DNA of 64,000 bases from Pantoea cypripedii (GCF_011395035.1 NZ_CP024768.1:1747732-1811731), one strand, 5' to 3'. Positions 1 through 8,145 are shown, numbered from the stretch's first letter. Notes: generated from the letters alone by a model not told the origin. Translations and numbers: made by a program.

Positions 1-111
1 GTATTGACGCCTGAACAGAAAAAACAGTTCAACGCCAATTTTGAGAAACGTCTGACAGAGAAAGGCCCGTACGACGGTAAAATGCCACCACCACCGGCTG
101 AAGGCGAATAA
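1..111 (+). CDS. spy: Spy periplasmic chaperone, C-terminal fragment
   Basis: The window opens inside a reading frame whose last 36 codons are visible. The start of this tail, beginning LTPEQKKQF and running to KRLTEKG, matches my memory of the end of E. coli Spy, the ATP-independent periplasmic chaperone of the Cpx/Bae envelope-stress response (LTxxQ-type repeat family with CpxP). The extreme C-terminus is Pro-rich (MPPPPAEGE). Spy next to cho and nadE is the E. coli arrangement, except that ves, which lies between spy and cho there, is absent. The N-terminus lies outside the window, so length and signal peptide cannot be judged. Confidence 0.85.
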   Translation, partial: VLTPEQKKQFNANFEKRLTEKGPYDGKMPPPPAEGE

Positions 112-136
112 TACCTTAGCCTGACGGTTTGAGACT

Positions 137-191
137 GCCGACGTTGTCCATCGCACCAGGTGCTTTGGGCAGCGTCGGCGGTTTTGTTTTT
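137..191 (+). terminator. Intrinsic terminator after spy
   Basis: A GCCGACG arm (137-143) pairs with CGTCGGC (173-179) and is followed by GGTTTTGTTTTT. The loop holds a smaller GCACC/GGTGC hairpin. It lies 25 bases after the spy stop and reaches the 3' end of the convergent cho gene. Confidence 0.75.
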
Positions 192-1050
192 ACAGCGGAA
201 TCAGTGGGTAATCGCCCGACAACAACGGGCGGCAGAGAATTTTATAGCCATCGTGATCAAAGCCCTGTGATGCCCGCTGTAGCTGGCGCGCTTCCTCTTC
301 GCTGCTCACCGAACCCAGCCAGAACCAGTGGTCAATCACATGGATCTGCGTCATCGTCTCACCACGTTCCACCATGCCAACGGCTCCCGGCCATGGCCAG
401 CACACCACGCGTAAATCCTCCAGTGCCGCCTGCAAACGCTGTTGATGCGCGCTGAGCGTCTCGTTACCACAGCAGGCACCGGCACAACGTTTAAGCGCAG
501 CACGAAAGCAACCCCGCTCGCGGCGCAAACTCTCCAGCCCAAGCAAACCGTGGCACAGACGTTGTTCATCAGCGATGCTTTTCAGCTTTTCCAGCGCCGC
601 ATGGCGGCTGCGAAACAGGCCGTACAGATTGGGGGAGGCGGAAAAATCGAGATCGCGGGCGTAAACCACCTGCGGGGCGGCGTCACTCAACTGCAGCGAA
701 CACAGCTGGCGATTTTTCCGCAGACGTTTATTAAATAACGGCTGTAGCGTTTTGATCATCTGCGCTTCCAGCAGCTGCGCGCCGAGATCACCCGCCGTCG
801 GGATCCAGCTGACGCGCCGGGCCTGTCGCAGCATGCTGGCTTCATCGGGGGTGCGGAAATGGGACATCACGCGGCTGCGCAGATTGACGCTCTTGCCGAT
901 ATACAGCGGCAGGCTGTCACTTTCACCGTGGAAAACATACACGCCAGGCTGGTTGGGTAAACCTTCCAACCACTGACGCAGATGTTCGGGATATTGATAA
1001 ATGGCCGCCGCATCAAATTCGAGGCGGCTGCGGGTGGATTGTCTGACCAA
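190..1050 (-). CDS. cho: Cho, UvrC-like endonuclease of nucleotide excision repair
   Basis: Homologue of the UvrC N-terminal half that makes the alternative 3' incision at bulky lesions in UvrAB-dependent repair. The GIY-YIG nuclease signature is visible (GVYVF at about 36-40, YIGKS at about 50-54), followed by a cysteine-rich stretch (CFRAALKRCAGACCG). There is no UvrC C-terminal nuclease or HhH domain, as expected for Cho. At 286 residues it is slightly shorter than E. coli Cho (295), lacking the last residues. The start is TTG (1048-1050), preceded by GGAG at 6-7 bases, and the protein begins MVRQ like the E. coli protein (MVRR). A LexA box sits immediately upstream, so SOS induction is expected. 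It follows nadE and yddG on the same strand. Confidence 0.95.
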   Translation of the reverse strand: MVRQSTRSRLEFDAAAIYQYPEHLRQWLEGLPNQPGVYVFHGESDSLPLYIGKSVNLRSRVMSHFRTPDEASMLRQARRVSWIPTAGDLGAQLLEAQMIKTLQPLFNKRLRKNRQLCSLQLSDAAPQVVYARDLDFSASPNLYGLFRSRHAALEKLKSIADEQRLCHGLLGLESLRRERGCFRAALKRCAGACCGNETLSAHQQRLQAALEDLRVVCWPWPGAVGMVERGETMTQIHVIDHWFWLGSVSSEEEARQLQRASQGFDHDGYKILCRPLLSGDYPLIPL

Positions 1051-1063
1051 AGAGCACTCCGAT

Positions 1064-1083
1064 TACTGGTTACCTATCCAGTG
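1064..1083 (-). promoter_or_regulatory. LexA (SOS) box of cho
   Basis: TACTGGTTACCTATCCAGTG contains the CTG-N10-CAG core (1066-1068, 1079-1081) in a 20-base window with matching flanks. It lies 14 bases upstream of the cho start codon, the location expected for the SOS-controlled E. coli gene. Confidence 0.85.
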
Positions 1084-1112
1084 TATCAGTCTGGCGCTTT
1101 TCTCGCCAGCGG

Positions 1113-2003
1113 CTACAGGCGGCGCGTTGCCAGCCAGCAAATCAGCGAACCCAGGGTAATCATTAAGACGCCCTGCCAGAAGGCCAGCGATGGCGTCAGA
1201 CCCAGCCACAGTGAGGCCAGCAAGGCCGACAGCACCGGGGTGAAGTAGGAGGCGGTCGCCAGCAAGGTCAGGTTGCCGTGCTGGATACCATGGTTCCAGG
1301 CTGAATAGGCGACGGCGGTCGACATCCCCATAAACAACACCTCAAGCGCCGGAATCAGGCTGAAATGCAGCGAGCTGAAATCTTCCGTCACAACAAATTT
1401 GAGCCACAGCGCCAGCGCGGTGATGACAAAGAACAGATTAACGCCACTTTTGCCGTTGGCGTAACGACGCGTCACGTTGTTGTACAGCCCCCAGGCGAAG
1501 GCGGCGATAAACGCCAGCCCATAGGCCAGCGGATTGCTGAGCAGGTTATGTCCGAGTTGACTGAGCGAACTGCCGCCGCGGCTCTGCAACACCCAGATAA
1601 TACCCGCCAGCGACAACAGTAATCCTGGCCATAACCACAGGCGAAAACGCTGCTGATTCATGGGGATGGCGAACACAATCGTCAGACATGGCCAGAGATA
1701 GTTGATCATCCCCAGCTCCAGCGACTGAGCGCGATCCTGTGCCAGACCAATCGCCAGCGCGAGGCAGATTTCATAACCGACGAACAGTAACCCGCCACCC
1801 CACAAATAGCGTGCAGGCAACTGCCGCAAATTCGGCAGGCCGCGCGTCATACATAACAACACGGCGGTCGTGGTGTAAATCAGCGCTGCGCCGCCGGTGG
1901 CACCAAAGGCTTCACTGACGCTACGCAACAGACCAACGGTGGTGCTCCAGAGTAAAATCGCGCTCAGCCCTACCAGGGTGGCACGCGGTAAATGTGCAGA
2001 CAT
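1113..2003 (-). CDS. yddG: YddG, aromatic amino acid exporter (DMT/EamA)
   Basis: Inner-membrane exporter of the drug/metabolite transporter superfamily; E. coli YddG exports Phe, Tyr, Trp and some xenobiotics. The 296 residues form about ten hydrophobic segments in two EamA halves. Recognisable family stretches are ILLWSTTVGLLR near the N-terminus, GMINYLWPCLTI around residue 100, and a C-terminal half with HGN, SYFTPVLSA and a final CWLATRR, the same ending as E. coli YddG. In E. coli yddG is not next to nadE or cho, so this position is a rearrangement or insertion. A strong terminator separates it from upstream nadE; no strong Shine-Dalgarno is visible. Confidence 0.9.
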   Translation of the reverse strand: MSAHLPRATLVGLSAILLWSTTVGLLRSVSEAFGATGGAALIYTTTAVLLCMTRGLPNLRQLPARYLWGGGLLFVGYEICLALAIGLAQDRAQSLELGMINYLWPCLTIVFAIPMNQQRFRLWLWPGLLLSLAGIIWVLQSRGGSSLSQLGHNLLSNPLAYGLAFIAAFAWGLYNNVTRRYANGKSGVNLFFVITALALWLKFVVTEDFSSLHFSLIPALEVLFMGMSTAVAYSAWNHGIQHGNLTLLATASYFTPVLSALLASLWLGLTPSLAFWQGVLMITLGSLICWLATRRL

Positions 2004-2023
2004 AGAGAAGATTCAGATCAGGC

Positions 2024-2060
2024 AAAGAAAGGCGTTTTCCGTCCAGCGGAGGAAAACGCC
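2024..2060 (-). terminator. Terminator after nadE
   Basis: Perfect 10-bp stem (2031-2040 with 2051-2060; arms GGCGTTTTCC and GGAAAACGCC) with a 10-base loop. On the minus strand it is followed by TTTCTTT. It ends the nadE transcript 8 bases after the stop. Confidence 0.85.
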
Positions 2061-2068
2061 GGATGGGG

Positions 2069-2896
2069 TTATTTTTTCCAGAAATCGTCGAACACGGTAA
2101 TCGGTGGACGGCGTTTGTGTTCGGTTTTCAGATACCAGCCTTCGATGGTTTTCGCCGCAGCGGCATCAATGGTTTTCCCTTCCAGGTAGGCATCAATCTG
2201 CTGATAGGTCACACCGAGTGCCACTTCATCCTGCAGGCCAGGACGATCGTCTTCGAGGTCAGCAGTGGGGTGCTTCAGGTAGAGGTGCTCCGGGCAGCCC
2301 AGCAGCTTCAGCAACTGTTTACCCTGGCCTTTGTTCAGACGGAAGATCGGGTTGATGTCGCTGCCGCCATCGCCGTATTTGGTGAAGAAACCGGTGACCG
2401 CTTCTGCCGCATGGTCGGTGCCCACCACCACGCCTTTGGTCATACCTGCAATGCTGTACTGTGCCTTCATGCGTTCACGCGCTTTTTCGTTGCCGCGAAT
2501 ATAATCCGACAGGGTAATACCCGCGTCCTGTAAGGCACGTTCACTGGCCAGTACCGCTTCTTTGATATTCACCACCAGCGAACGGTCCGGCTGGATAAAC
2601 GCCAGCGCATCCTGACAATCCTGCTCATCCGCCTGCACGCCATACGGCAGACGCACGGCGATAAAGGTGTAGTCTTGATCACCAGTCTCTTCACGCAGTT
2701 CGCGGATGGCGGTCTGCGACAGGATACCAGTCAGCGTGGAATCCTGACCGCCGCTGATACCGAGCACCAGGGTTTTAATCCCCGGATTGGTTTTCAGGTA
2801 CGACTTTAGAAAATCAACGCTGACGCGGATTTCCTGCTGGGGATCGATAACGGGTTTAACGCCTAAGGCTTCAATGATTTCCTGCTGCAGTGACAT
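2069..2896 (-). CDS. nadE: NH3-dependent NAD+ synthetase
   Basis: Cytoplasmic enzyme of the last step of NAD biosynthesis: deamido-NAD + ATP + NH3 to NAD + AMP + PPi. The N-type ATP pyrophosphatase P-loop SGGQDS is at residues 48-53. Other family segments are RxPYGVQADEQDCQDAL, GTDHAAEAVTGFFTKYGDGG (around 175) and the C-terminal KRRPPITVFDDFWKK. Length 275 residues equals E. coli NadE; there is no glutaminase domain, so ammonia is the nitrogen donor. ATG start with GAGGAG upstream. In E. coli nadE is next to osmE and cho; here a MFS/TetR pair lies between nadE and osmE. Confidence 0.97.
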   Translation of the reverse strand: MSLQQEIIEALGVKPVIDPQQEIRVSVDFLKSYLKTNPGIKTLVLGISGGQDSTLTGILSQTAIRELREETGDQDYTFIAVRLPYGVQADEQDCQDALAFIQPDRSLVVNIKEAVLASERALQDAGITLSDYIRGNEKARERMKAQYSIAGMTKGVVVGTDHAAEAVTGFFTKYGDGGSDINPIFRLNKGQGKQLLKLLGCPEHLYLKHPTADLEDDRPGLQDEVALGVTYQQIDAYLEGKTIDAAAAKTIEGWYLKTEHKRRPPITVFDDFWKK

Positions 2897-2965
2897 GAAC
2901 CTCTCCTCAAGTCAGTTGCCGGGCGGCACAATGCGAATGATTTCCTAAAGCTAACGCGGCTGGCC

Positions 2966-2992
2966 CAAAACAACAAGCCGTATGGCTTGTTG
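2966..2992 (-). terminator. Terminator after MFS exporter gene
   Basis: CAACAAGCC (2971-2979) pairs with GGCTTGTTG (2984-2992) around a GTAT loop. On the minus strand it is followed by TTTTGGG. It lies 22 bases past the exporter stop. Confidence 0.7.
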
Positions 2993-3013
2993 CCTGGGTT
3001 ATGTGCTGGTAAA

Positions 3014-4204
3014 TCAGACGCTTTTCGGCTTTTTGGCCAGCAGCAGAAACGTCACAATCGCCAGCATAAAACAACCGAAAATAGTGCCAGTCATGCTGAT
3101 AACCGAGGTGCCGCCAAGGCCGGTGATCGGCACGCTGATCGCTCCGAGGGTGAACATCGTCACACCAATAAGCGCGGAAGCGCTGCCCGCGCGATGTCCC
3201 TGACTTTGCATCGCCAGTGATGAGGCGGTAGTGGCGATGACGCCGTTACTGGCGATGGTGAAGAACAGCGCGGCGAGGATCACGGGTAATGTTGCACCGC
3301 TTATTCCGGCCAGCAGCAGTGCGCCAGAAGCGACAAAGGCCAGTACCAGCCCCCCTTTAAGTACCCGATATTCTCCCCAGCGTGGGCACAGGCGGGCACT
3401 GGTCTGTGAAGCAATAATCAGGCCGATACCATTCGCGGCGAAGCAGAAACTGAACATCTGTGGTGACAAACCGTAAATCTGTTGCAGTACAAACGGTGAT
3501 GCGCCGATATAAGCGAGCATGCCCGCCATCATAAAACCCTGGGTTAAACAGAATCCCATAAAGGGGCGATGGGTAATAACCTGACCCAAAGCGGCCCATG
3601 CTGAGAAAATGGAACCCTGATTACGTTTTCCTGCTGGCAGGGTTTCATGCAGCTTCCAGCGTACCAGCAGAATAAGCAGAATCGCCACACCTGCCAGCAC
3701 CATAAAAATGCCGCGCCAGTTCAGTACCGTTAACATAAAACCACCCAGTACCGGTGCAGCAATGGGCGCAAGTCCATTGACCAGCATCAGCAGGGCAAAG
3801 AAGCGTGTCAGCTCGTACCCGCTGTACATATCGCGTGCGACGGCACGTGACAGTACCGCACCGCCACCGCCCGCCAGCCCTGCAAACAGGCGCGCTACCA
3901 GCAACTGGTTAATGTCTGTGGCTAGTGCACAACCGATCGAGGCAACAAACAGCAGCAGTAGCGATAACACCAATGGGCGCAGGCGGCCAAATTTATCGCT
4001 CATCGGGCCGAACAATAACTGGCCTGCACCGAGGCCGACCAGTGTCGCGGTGAGGCTTAACTGCGCAGTGGCGGTTTCGGTGTGCAGGTCCTGCGCCAGC
4101 TCAGGCAGGGCCGGGAGATAGAGATCGATACACAGTGGTCCAAGTGCCGCAAGCAGACCAAGCGTAATGGCGTAAACCAGGCGATTCGAATGTGCAGGTG
4201 TCAT
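3014..4204 (-). CDS. Bcr/CflA-family MFS drug-resistance transporter
   Basis: Inner-membrane 12-segment major facilitator of the DHA1 Bcr/CflA group, which exports drugs such as bicyclomycin or small metabolites by proton antiport. Seen: an N-terminal DLYLPALPELAQDL stretch in the first helix region typical of Bcr/CflA, loop 2-3 motif A (GPMSDKFGR, about 66-74), and a motif C-like glycine/proline region (NGLAPIAAPVLGG). 396 residues, normal for the family. Its ATG overlaps the end of the upstream tetR gene by 4 bases (ATGA), so the two are translationally coupled and the TetR protein probably controls it. The substrate cannot be read from the sequence. Absent from the E. coli nadE-osmE junction. 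Confidence 0.88.
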   Translation of the reverse strand: MTPAHSNRLVYAITLGLLAALGPLCIDLYLPALPELAQDLHTETATAQLSLTATLVGLGAGQLLFGPMSDKFGRLRPLVLSLLLLFVASIGCALATDINQLLVARLFAGLAGGGGAVLSRAVARDMYSGYELTRFFALLMLVNGLAPIAAPVLGGFMLTVLNWRGIFMVLAGVAILLILLVRWKLHETLPAGKRNQGSIFSAWAALGQVITHRPFMGFCLTQGFMMAGMLAYIGASPFVLQQIYGLSPQMFSFCFAANGIGLIIASQTSARLCPRWGEYRVLKGGLVLAFVASGALLLAGISGATLPVILAALFFTIASNGVIATTASSLAMQSQGHRAGSASALIGVTMFTLGAISVPITGLGGTSVISMTGTIFGCFMLAIVTFLLLAKKPKSV

Positions 4205-4785
4205 TTATCCTCTGTTTTTATTAAGTGTGAAATCAGGTTCTGATAAAGGTGTTGCAGGGTAACCGCTGACGCTTTCTGTGGTGTCAGTCGGCGCAGGGCG
4301 GTGCCATCGAACAGCACCGCCAGGACTTCAACGCAGCCATCGACCTGATCATCGCTGAGTTCAGGATGGCTGGTGCGAACTTTCTGACGGGCATGGCTAA
4401 ACATGCGGGCATCGGCAGCCTCCAGCATGACAGCGACGCGGGGGTTGCGACCGGCCTCGGCAGCGACATCCAGCATCAGCAATTCATCTTCGCTATTCAG
4501 GTTTTCACGTCCGGCGAGCAGGGCGGCGAGCTGATCGCTGTCGACCCGATCGCGCATCGCCGCCACGCGCCCGTCAACAATGCGTTTTACCATCTCTTCA
4601 ATGATGGCGTCTTTGCTGGGGAAATAACGATAGATCTGCCCGACGCTAAGATTAGCCGCACTGGCTAAGCGCGCCATACTGGCGGCATGGAAGCCTTCGC
4701 GGCGGAAACACTCGCGCGCGGCACGAATGATTTCATCCTGGCGTTGGCGGTGGCGCTGGTCTTTGTTTTCGCGGTGTCTGGTCAT
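4201..4785 (-). CDS. TetR-family repressor coupled to MFS exporter
   Basis: DNA-binding regulator with an N-terminal TetR helix-turn-helix (about residues 18-62: helices ending ACFRREGF-like, MARLASAANLSVGQIYRYFPSKDAI) and a variable C-terminal ligand-binding domain. I start it at 4785 (MTRHRENKDQ; 194 residues): AGGA lies about 6 bases upstream, the length fits the family, and the in-frame extension to 4857 crosses the candidate promoter. It overlaps the exporter ATG by 4 bases. A TGAGA-N8-TCTCA dyad 21 bases upstream of its start is a likely autoregulatory operator. The inducer is unknown. Confidence 0.88.
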   Translation of the reverse strand: MTRHRENKDQRHRQRQDEIIRAARECFRREGFHAASMARLASAANLSVGQIYRYFPSKDAIIEEMVKRIVDGRVAAMRDRVDSDQLAALLAGRENLNSEDELLMLDVAAEAGRNPRVAVMLEAADARMFSHARQKVRTSHPELSDDQVDGCVEVLAVLFDGTALRRLTPQKASAVTLQHLYQNLISHLIKTEDK

Positions 4786-4805
4786 AACCGTCCTGAAAAT
4801 AGTTT

Positions 4806-4836
4806 TGAGAGTGCTTATTCTCATTCGGCGATTATA
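4806..4836 (-). promoter_or_regulatory. Candidate promoter and TetR operator
   Basis: On the minus strand a perfect TATAAT -10 hexamer lies at 4831-4836, which would start transcription near 4824. Directly there is the dyad TGAGA (4806-4810) - 8 bases - TCTCA (4819-4823). A dyad at the start point is a normal place for a TetR-type autorepressor. No good -35 is seen. Binding is inferred. Confidence 0.5.
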
Positions 4837-4978
4837 CGGTGGCGTGTCGATGATCACAGGTACTTTTACGCAATCCTGACGCTTCGGAACTGACCGAATC
4901 CGCAGCCATAAAGTTGATTAATCTGGATTTATATTCCAGGCTTATAGTTACATGGACAAAGCGATGAGGAACAACAAG

Positions 4979-5314
4979 ATGAATAAAGTGCTGGGATGTA
5001 TCGTTGCCGCGATGACGCTGGCCGCGCTCTCTGGGTGTACGGCTTACGATCGCGCTGAAAGCTTCGTAACCAAGCCTGTGGTGAAGGATGTAAAAAAAGG
5101 CATGACCCGTGATCAGGTGCGTCAGATTGCTGGGCCGCCATCAACGGAAATCACCATGGTGCATGCGCGCGGAACTTGCCAGACCTATGTGCTGGGTGAG
5201 CGCGATGGTAAGCCGCAAACTTATTTCGTCAGCTATAACGACACCGGTCGCGTAATGAACTATGGCTTCCAGAGCTGTAAAGATTACGACACCGACCCGC
5301 AGGCTGCACAGTAA
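4979..5314 (+). CDS. osmE: OsmE, osmotically inducible lipoprotein
   Basis: Small SmpA/OmlA(BamE)-like outer-membrane lipoprotein. The 111-residue form starts at 4979 (MNKVLGCIV), with GAGGA 8 bases upstream; an in-frame ATG at 4952 has no ribosome site. The lipoprotein signal ends LSGC (Cys20). After it come TAYDRAE, KPVVKDVKKGM, the conserved HARGTCQTYVLG segment and the end YDTDPQAA, which match my memory of E. coli OsmE closely. In E. coli it is osmotically and sigma-S induced; the sequence here does not show that. It is divergent from tetR and ends at a strong terminator. Confidence 0.95.
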   Translation: MNKVLGCIVAAMTLAALSGCTAYDRAESFVTKPVVKDVKKGMTRDQVRQIAGPPSTEITMVHARGTCQTYVLGERDGKPQTYFVSYNDTGRVMNYGFQSCKDYDTDPQAAQ

Positions 5315-5330
5315 ACGCAGCAGAACAGCA

Positions 5331-5360
5331 AACGGCCCGTCAAGTTGACGGGCCGTTTTT
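5331..5360 (+). terminator. Bidirectional terminator between osmE and the convergent gene
   Basis: ACGGCCCGTCAA and TTGACGGGCCGT form a near-perfect dyad around a single G (5332-5356). TTTTT follows on the plus strand. It is 17 bases past the osmE stop. Confidence 0.85.
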
Positions 5361-5369
5361 CATTGGGGC

Positions 5370-5741
5370 TTATAAACCGTAAGGGCGCGGGACTTCAGTG
5401 TAGCTGCCGTTGATATCGCGCTGGTAGTAATGACCTTCCTGCACGTAATAACGTCTGCCGTTGAAATCGAGTACGCGCATCCCTTCTACCGGTACGGGCT
5501 GCGGTGGCTGAACCACCACATAGTTTTCTCCCTGGCGCTGATAATAACTGCCGTTGAGCAGATAGTAGGTCAGGCCGCCAATCAACACCGCCGTTGCGGC
5601 ATCGGGTAAGAAATGCAGAGGACCAGGTCCTCCCCAGTGTGGTCCCGGACCGGGTCCTGGTCCCCAGGGGCCGGGATGGGCGAGAGCGATGGCTGGTGTT
5701 AATAATGTTAACGCCAGCACCGAGGCGATAACTTTTTTCAT
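5370..5741 (-). CDS. Small exported Gly/Pro-rich protein, function unknown
   Basis: 123 residues with a classical signal peptide (KKV, hydrophobic core, ALA cut near residue 21). A low-complexity stretch of Gly/Pro/Trp/His follows (PGPWGPGPGPGPHWGGPGP), then a short hydrophobic segment (AATAVLIGGLTYYLL, about 49-63) and a Tyr-rich C-terminal part with repeated GxYYQR / YYVQEGHYYQRD units. The last part resembles the GxYY-type repeats of DUF6515-like periplasmic proteins. I cannot assign a function. Monocistronic, transcribed toward osmE and sharing its terminator. Confidence 0.75.
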   Translation of the reverse strand: MKKVIASVLALTLLTPAIALAHPGPWGPGPGPGPHWGGPGPLHFLPDAATAVLIGGLTYYLLNGSYYQRQGENYVVVQPPQPVPVEGMRVLDFNGRRYYVQEGHYYQRDINGSYTEVPRPYGL

Positions 5742-5885
5742 GGGTAGTTCTCCTGCTATGACTGGTAGCAGGATTGGCTTTTAAACGGTAAAACTCAAGC
5801 GGAAAGTGGCTGTTTTTTCCTCCATTTACCATGCTTAACGCTTTCCTGACGATAGCGCCATGATTGGATGGAATTGGGGAGGGAG

Positions 5886-5912
5886 ATCACCTGTCGCGGG
5901 GCGACAGGTGAT
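5886..5912 (-). other. Strong hairpin at the 3' end of tcyP
   Basis: ATCACCTGTCGC and GCGACAGGTGAT form a perfect 12-bp stem with a GGG loop just after the tcyP stop. On the minus strand it is not followed by a T run, so it may protect a 3' end rather than act as a factor-independent terminator. Confidence 0.5.
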
Positions 5913-5916
5913 GTGT

Positions 5917-7308
5917 TTAACGATGCGCCAGCTCGGCGTGTTCGTCGCTTTCCAGCACTTTCTTATCGGTCAGACCAAGCCAGCGGCTGGTGAGAGATCC
6001 TGCGGTCATCGCACCATTCACGTTGAGCGCGGTACGGCCCATATCGATAAGCGGTTCAATGGAGATCAGCAACGCAACCAGCGTGACTGGCAGGCCCATC
6101 GCAGGCAGCACAATCAACGCGGCAAAGGTGGCACCACCGCCGACACCGGCAACGCCCGCAGAGCTGAGCGTCACAATGCCTACCAGCGTGGCAATCCACA
6201 GCGGATCAAACGGGTTGATGCCAACCGTAGGTGCGACCATCACGGCCAGCATGGTTGGATACAAACCGGCACAGCCGTTCTGGCCGATGGTGGCACCGAA
6301 AGAGGCAGAGAAGCTGGCGATGGATTCCGGTACGCCAAGGCGACGGGTCTGGGTTTCCACATTTAGCGGGATGCTGGCGGCACTGGAACGGCTGGTGAAG
6401 GCAAAGGTAATCACCGGCCAGACTTTACGGAAGAAGCGTAGCGGGTTGATACCATTAACGGACAGCAACAGCGCATGCACCCCAAACATAATGGCGAGAC
6501 CGAGATACGAAGCCACCACAAAGCCGCCGAGCTTGATGATGTCCTGCAAATTAGAACCGGCCACCACTTTGGTCATCAGCGCCAGCACACCGTAAGGCGT
6601 CAGCTTCATGATCAAACGCACCAGCTTCATCACCCAGGATTGCAGGGTATCGATGGCGACCAGTACGCGCTCGCCTTTGGTCTTGTCATCTTTCAGCAAC
6701 TGCAATGCCGCAACGCCAAGGAAGGCCGCAAAAATCACCACGCTGATGATTGACGTCGGGCTGGCGCCGGTCAGGTCGGCAAAGGGGTTTTTCGGGATAA
6801 AGGAGAGCAGCAGCTGCGGCACCGAGAGATCGGCCACTTTACCAATGTAGTTGCTTTGGATTGCGTTAAGACGCGCGGTTTCCTGTGCTCCCTGCACCAG
6901 GCCTTCGGCACTCAGGCCAAACAGGCCGGTTACCATCACGCCGACCAGCGCTGAAATGGCGGTGGTAAACAACAGTACGCCAATGGTCAGAACGCTGATT
7001 TTACCCAGCGAAGAGGCATTGTGCAGGCGCGCGACTGCGCTGAGGATGGAGGCGAAAACCAGCGGCATGACAATCATTTGCAGCAACTGCACATAACCGT
7101 TGCCCACAATATTGAACCAGCTGATCGAGGTTTTAACCACCGGGCTGTTCTCACCATAAAGGGCTTGCAGCGCCAGGCCAAAGAGTACGCCGAAGACCAG
7201 ACCCGTCAGAACGCGTTTTGACAGGCTCCAGCGATCGTTGCCGATGCGAGCCAGTAACACCAGCAGCGCGGCGAACACCACGAGATTAATAATCAGGGGA
7301 AAATCCAT
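5917..7308 (-). CDS. tcyP: TcyP, sodium/proton-driven L-cystine symporter
   Basis: Inner-membrane cystine importer of the DAACS (dicarboxylate/amino acid:cation symporter) family; E. coli TcyP (YdjN) brings in cystine and some analogues for sulfur supply. 463 residues, same size as E. coli. Seen: several hydrophobic segments, the serine-rich re-entrant loop FAFTSRSSAASIP (around 305-318), then GATIGQNGCAGLYP and the conserved SSAGVAGVGGGA segment. In E. coli it belongs to the CysB regulon; I could not recognise a CysB site upstream. It is next to ydjM as in E. coli. Confidence 0.95.
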   Translation of the reverse strand: MDFPLIINLVVFAALLVLLARIGNDRWSLSKRVLTGLVFGVLFGLALQALYGENSPVVKTSISWFNIVGNGYVQLLQMIVMPLVFASILSAVARLHNASSLGKISVLTIGVLLFTTAISALVGVMVTGLFGLSAEGLVQGAQETARLNAIQSNYIGKVADLSVPQLLLSFIPKNPFADLTGASPTSIISVVIFAAFLGVAALQLLKDDKTKGERVLVAIDTLQSWVMKLVRLIMKLTPYGVLALMTKVVAGSNLQDIIKLGGFVVASYLGLAIMFGVHALLLSVNGINPLRFFRKVWPVITFAFTSRSSAASIPLNVETQTRRLGVPESIASFSASFGATIGQNGCAGLYPTMLAVMVAPTVGINPFDPLWIATLVGIVTLSSAGVAGVGGGATFAALIVLPAMGLPVTLVALLISIEPLIDMGRTALNVNGAMTAGSLTSRWLGLTDKKVLESDEHAELAHR

Positions 7309-7461
7309 GCTCTACTCCAGAGATTTGCCGCGCCTTCGCAGGGTCGGACGCGGAATACAAGGTGATTCCTTAACAGGAATGGCGGCATGTTATCAGTTCA
7401 TAAAACAGCAAGCTTATATCCAAATGGAATTGATTATAACAATATGCTGATTTTTGTCTGA

Positions 7462-8052
7462 TTATCGTTCGTTCTGCCCATTAATTAATCGACCGACGCC
7501 ATTTTGTAGTGTGCTGAACAGTTGTTCTGGCCAGCCGTTTGCACCAAAAGATGGCAAGCCGGGTGGGAACCACAGGGCATAACCCACCAGCGCCAGGCAG
7601 AGTGCTCGCTCCAGCTGGTTGCCCTTCTGGCTATTGAGCAGTGGCAGGCGAAAGCGCCAGCGACAAGGCCACAGCAGGGGGACGCCCGCGGGCGTGAGCA
7701 TATCGGCGACAATATGACTGAGATAACCGAGGGTCATGCCCTGTAAGACATCGGCAGGAATTGGCCAGCTGGCGGGAACATTAATCTGGAACAACCAGAG
7801 ACTCACCGCCACCGCCAGCAAACTGTGGGTAAAGCCGCGATGACCAAAGGCGCGCGCAATCGGCTGAGAGAGCCACTTCAGGCGTTGTCCCAGCACCGAT
7901 TTAGGGTGATCAATATCCGGCAGCAGGCAGGTCAGCAACGTAGCAGGCACCAGATGCCACCAGTCGGCACTGGCCATCACGGGTGTCAGCTCGGCGCGTT
8001 TGGCAAAAATAGCGCTGGCAATGGCGAAAATGATGTGGCCTTCGGCCGTCAT
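7462..8052 (-). CDS. ydjM: YdjM, LexA-controlled inner-membrane metal-dependent hydrolase
   Basis: DUF457/YdjM family membrane protein of putative metal-dependent hydrolases. The start at 8052 (MTAEGHIIF) matches E. coli YdjM and leaves 196 residues; AGG is 8 bases upstream. The metal-ligand signatures are clear: LLPDIDHP (about 48-55), FGHRGFTHS (about 73-81) and a second GYLSHIVADMLTPAGVPLLWP segment. At least four hydrophobic segments are visible. The biochemical role is unknown. An SOS box lies just upstream, as in E. coli, where ydjM is LexA-repressed. Confidence 0.93.
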   Translation of the reverse strand: MTAEGHIIFAIASAIFAKRAELTPVMASADWWHLVPATLLTCLLPDIDHPKSVLGQRLKWLSQPIARAFGHRGFTHSLLAVAVSLWLFQINVPASWPIPADVLQGMTLGYLSHIVADMLTPAGVPLLWPCRWRFRLPLLNSQKGNQLERALCLALVGYALWFPPGLPSFGANGWPEQLFSTLQNGVGRLINGQNER

Positions 8053-8069
8053 GATAAAACCTGGCTGCA

Positions 8070-8091
8070 AACTGTCGATGCATCCAGTATA
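8070..8091 (-). promoter_or_regulatory. LexA box over the ydjM promoter
   Basis: AACTGTCGATGCATCCAGTA (8070-8089) contains CTG-N10-CAG. On the minus strand TATACT, a good -10 hexamer, is at 8086-8091, so the box overlaps the promoter and lies 18 bases before the start codon. Confidence 0.85.
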
Positions 8092-8145
8092 GGGATTTAT
8101 CCAGTGAATGAGAATATGTGACGCTGTAACCAGGCGTGAATTTAA

